64,000 nt of DNA from Candidatus Phycosocius bacilliformis (GTDB lineage: Bacteria; Pseudomonadota; Alphaproteobacteria; Caulobacterales; Aquidulcibacteraceae): assembly GCF_003112735.1 (NCBI RefSeq), contig NZ_BFBR01000005.1, forward strand, positions 130,877-194,876, in the 5' to 3' direction. Made by a program: the position numbers and the translations under genes. How positions within the stretch are numbered: the stretch's first letter is position 1; every line of letters starts with the position of its first letter. Positions 61,320 to 64,000 of this stretch are shown piece after piece. The notes under the pieces were generated by a model, which ran no database searches, was not told the origin of the DNA, and was given only the letters and a program-made list of their open reading frames with translations.

Positions 61320-63326
61320 GTGAATCACGGCGTCTTTCGCGCGGACTTGATGGATCGTCGCGCCAAGCTGCAAGCCTATCACATGCGGCTGATCATCATT
61401 TTGGCCCTCAGTGTCGTCACGCTGACGGGGCTGACCTCCTATGCCATTTGGCGACACTTCTTTTCAGACCTGCCTAAAATCACATCCAATGAAGAAATTT
61501 GGACAGCCAATCGCAAACCCAGTTTGGAAATGGTTGATGCCAATGGCGAAACCATTGCCATGCGCGGGCCCCGCTATGGCCGTAAAGTGAGTGTTGATGC
61601 CTTGCCGGCCCATGTGCTGCAGGCCTTTCTGGCGGTGGAGGATGCGCGCTTTTTCGAGCATGGCGGGGTCGACCTGTGGTCGATTGGTCGGGCGGTGGTG
61701 GAAAATCTGACCGCCGGACACACGGTCCAAGGAGCCTCAACCATCACGCAGCAATTGGTCAAAAATGTCTATCTGAGCCCGGAACAGACATTCAAACGCA
61801 AGCTGCAGGAAATGGTGCTGGCCTGGCAGATCGACAGCCGTTTGAGCAAGAAGGAAATCCTCGAAATCTATCTCAACCGCATCTATTTTGGCCAAAATGC
61901 CTATGGGCTGGATGCGGCGGCTTGGCATTTTTTCTCAAAACATCCCACCAAACTCACCTTGGCAGAGGCCGCCATGCTTGCAGGCCTGCCAAAGGCCCCC
62001 GGACGTCTTGCAATCGACTTGACCGCAGCGCCAGCGGTTGAGCGCCGGGCTGTTGTATTGAACCGCATGGTCGAAGCCGGCTTTATTACCCAAGCCCAGG
62101 CATCTTTGGCGTCTGGGGAACCCGTCGTCTTGACAATTGCCCCCGATCTTGCCGAGGGACAGTTGGGCTATGCCATCGACATGGCCCAAAAAGAGGTTGA
62201 CAGTATCGGCAGACCCATCGCGCCTGATCGGGTCTTGCGGCTCACCGTCGATCAGAAGATGCAGGCGGCGGCTGTGGCGGCTGTTCAAGAATTAATTGGC
62301 GCTGGACGCGGCAGCGGGGTGACCCAGGCTGCGCTTGTTGCCATGGACCGCCAAGGCCGTATTCTGGCCATCGTGGGTGGCCGAGACTATGGCGAAAGCA
62401 AATATAATCGTGCCACCATGGCCAAGCGCCAACCCGGCTCCAGCTTTAAGCCATTCGTCTATGCCGCTGCTCTGGAAAAAGGCATGTCACCCGATACCAT
62501 CCGCGTGGACCGCCCGATAACAATCGGCACATGGCGACCGCGCAATTTCGGTGGCGGCTATGCAGGTGCTATGACGCTGTCGACCGCCTTGACCCGGTCG
62601 GTCAATACTGTGGCTGTTCAATTGGCTGCTGAAGTGGGAATCGACCGGCTGTTGCTACTGGCCCAAAGACTGGGGATCGACAGCGAATTGCCGCGCAATC
62701 TGTCCATTGCTCTCGGGGCAGGCGAAGTCACCTTGCTTGATATGACCCGCGCCTATGCAACCTTGGCTAATGATGGGGTGCGCGTTGACCCCTATCTGAT
62801 TGAGCGCATTGATACCACGCGCGGCACTGTCGCCTATCAGCGCGACAAGAAAGCCCCCGTACAAGTCTATGAGCCGCTGCGCGCGCGCCAAATGACAGCC
62901 ATGCTGGCCGATGTGGTCGCCTTTGGCACCGGTAAGCGGGCAAAATTGCCCGGCGGGCGGGAGGCTGCAGGCAAGACCGGAACCAGCCAGAATTATCGCG
63001 ATGCGTGGTTTGTCGGCTATACTGCTGACATCATTTGTGGCGTCTGGGTCGGCAATGACGGCTCAACCCCGATGCGGGGCGTAACAGGAGGCACCTTGCC
63101 CGCTCTCATCTGGGAGGACTTCATGGCCGCAGCCCATGAGGGCAAGCCTTTGTCGCCCTTGCCCACCTTGGAAGATCTGAAGCGGCCAAGCCCCGGGGCC
63201 TTGGCAGCCTTTTATGAAAGCCTGGCAGATATGTTCGCAGCCGCGGGTGGGCAGGATGTCGCCGCTCTGCCCGCTGTCCGCAAGTTACCAAGCCCGCAGC
63301 CGCTCCCGACCACCGCCACGCCGTGA
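61320..63326 (+). CDS. Class A penicillin-binding protein (PBP1A family)
   Basis: A bifunctional peptidoglycan glycosyltransferase/transpeptidase of about 668 aa. GTG 61320 (AAGGTGG upstream) is chosen; TTG 61302 and ATG 61350 are alternatives. One membrane helix (MRLIIILALSVVTLTGLTSY) is followed by the GT51 domain with EDARFFEHGGVDLWSIGRA, STITQQLVKN and KEILEIYLNRIYFGQNAYG. The transpeptidase shows SxxK in GSSFKPFVYA, SxN in TRSVNTVAV and KTG in AAGKTGTSQNYRD. Cell elongation or repair is its likely function. Confidence 0.93.
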   Translation: MNHGVFRADLMDRRAKLQAYHMRLIIILALSVVTLTGLTSYAIWRHFFSDLPKITSNEEIWTANRKPSLEMVDANGETIAMRGPRYGRKVSVDALPAHVLQAFLAVEDARFFEHGGVDLWSIGRAVVENLTAGHTVQGASTITQQLVKNVYLSPEQTFKRKLQEMVLAWQIDSRLSKKEILEIYLNRIYFGQNAYGLDAAAWHFFSKHPTKLTLAEAAMLAGLPKAPGRLAIDLTAAPAVERRAVVLNRMVEAGFITQAQASLASGEPVVLTIAPDLAEGQLGYAIDMAQKEVDSIGRPIAPDRVLRLTVDQKMQAAAVAAVQELIGAGRGSGVTQAALVAMDRQGRILAIVGGRDYGESKYNRATMAKRQPGSSFKPFVYAAALEKGMSPDTIRVDRPITIGTWRPRNFGGGYAGAMTLSTALTRSVNTVAVQLAAEVGIDRLLLLAQRLGIDSELPRNLSIALGAGEVTLLDMTRAYATLANDGVRVDPYLIERIDTTRGTVAYQRDKKAPVQVYEPLRARQMTAMLADVVAFGTGKRAKLPGGREAAGKTGTSQNYRDAWFVGYTADIICGVWVGNDGSTPMRGVTGGTLPALIWEDFMAAAHEGKPLSPLPTLEDLKRPSPGALAAFYESLADMFAAAGGQDVAALPAVRKLPSPQPLPTTATP

Positions 63327-63333
63327 TCCCCTC

Positions 63334-64000
63334 TCAGGCCGCTTGGCTCGACTGACCGCGCGCGGCCAAGATCATATCAGAGGCCTTTTCGGCAATCATG
63401 ATGGTGGGCGCATTGGTATTGCCCGAGATTAAGCGCGGCATGATCGAGGCATCAACCACCCGCAATCCATCGACACCGATGACTTTCAGACTTGGGTCAA
63501 CCACAGCCATGGCGTCCCGGCCCATTTTGGCGGTGCCGACGGGATGATAAATGGTTGAGCCGGTTTCGCGGGCATAGGCCAGTAACGCCTCATCACTGAC
63601 AACAGCTGAACCAGGCTCCATTTCCGCCTCGATCAGGCCCGCCAGAGCCGGGGCTTGAGCCATGCGGCGACCGATCTTGAGGCCTTCAACAATCGTCTGC
63701 TGGTCTAGACTATCGGCCAGATAATTTGGCCAAATGCCTGCATGTTGGCTGGGATCTGCCGATTTGATTTCGATGCGGCCGGTACTTTCCGGGCGCAATT
63801 GGCAAGGCGCGATTGTCAGACCGGGCCGGTCTTCCAGCACCATTTTCTGCTCGTCGAATAATTTCTTCTGGTCCATCGTGGCGGGCAGGATGTGATATTG
63901 CACATCCGGGGTCTCAAGCTCTGGCCTTGTCTTGACGAAGGCTGCAATGTGAGCGGCAGACAGGGTGAGCAAGCCTTTGCGTTGGAACAGAAATTTCAGC
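63334..64000 (-). CDS. GMC family oxidoreductase, C-terminal part (5' end outside window)
   Basis: 222 codons open to the window edge, ending at TGA 63334-63336. The C-terminal GMC domain is clear: GRIEIKSADPSQHAGIWPNY, the active-site His in STIYHPVGTAKMG, VDGLRVVDASIMPRLISGNT, and NAPTIMIAEKASDMIL. Such flavoproteins include choline and alcohol dehydrogenases. A TTG at 63972 is open but clearly internal because family-like sequence continues upstream. Convergent with the PBP gene, only 7 nt apart. Confidence 0.92.
   Translation of the reverse strand, partial: LKFLFQRKGLLTLSAAHIAAFVKTRPELETPDVQYHILPATMDQKKLFDEQKMVLEDRPGLTIAPCQLRPESTGRIEIKSADPSQHAGIWPNYLADSLDQQTIVEGLKIGRRMAQAPALAGLIEAEMEPGSAVVSDEALLAYARETGSTIYHPVGTAKMGRDAMAVVDPSLKVIGVDGLRVVDASIMPRLISGNTNAPTIMIAEKASDMILAARGQSSQAA

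Overview
The window reads as a chromosomal segment of an alphaproteobacterium, most likely of the Caulobacterales/Hyphomonadaceae group. The evidence is a Rhodobacter-type gene transfer agent (GTA) cluster, a ccmI-ccmE-ccmF-ccmH (cycHJKL) block, a protease Do/two-component/glnE operon, a perfect CtrA-type box (TTAA-N7-TTAAC), and moderately high GC with tightly overlapping ATGA/GTGA gene junctions. No species is claimed. I see no rRNA, tRNA, insertion sequence, integrase or CRISPR array.

Layout. 1-4093: two tandem S46 dipeptidyl-peptidase genes (the first cut by the window edge) that share an almost identical 413-bp tract. 4337-10488: acyl-CoA/lipid metabolism genes (SDR, class 3 lipase, acyl-CoA dehydrogenase, ABM protein, serine hydrolase, lipoprotein, enoyl-CoA hydratase). 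10687-16731: a membrane chemoreceptor, a PagL-like lipid A deacylase, a divergent LysR/NAD(P)-binding pair, and a soluble globin-coupled chemoreceptor. 16778-24148: a curli-like functional amyloid locus with csgF, csgG, three curlin-repeat proteins of very different size, a proline-rich secreted protein and a CsgH-like chaperone, preceded by a long AT-rich regulatory region with a CtrA box.

24149-29090: a vitamin B12 uptake operon (btuB-btuF-btuC-btuD) behind a cobalamin riboswitch. 29191-30852: an EF-hand protein, an ECF sigma factor and a small membrane protein in one operon. 30930-37565: degP/htrA, response regulator, histidine kinase and glnE, with three 11-bp-phased repeats upstream. 37717-42141: cytochrome c maturation ccmI-ccmE-ccmF-ccmH. 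42294-48286: an unknown 468-aa protein, a second two-component system with a PepSY protein, a class I amidotransferase-like hydrolase and a CbpA-type DnaJ protein.

48412-61073: a near-complete GTA structural cluster, from terminase large subunit through capsid and tail to the g15 'megatron', all on the minus strand with stop/start overlaps, but without recognisable g1 (small terminase) or g7 (stopper). The window ends with a class A penicillin-binding protein and the C-terminal part of a GMC oxidoreductase.

The strongest candidates for something new are the curli-like locus (long curlins, no csgE, a CsgH domain lacking its own signal peptide next to an overlapping secreted ORF in another frame), the Shine-Dalgarno site of btuB set apart from its start codon by a perfect hairpin, the recent conversion tract between the S46 copies, and the compact GTA cluster.
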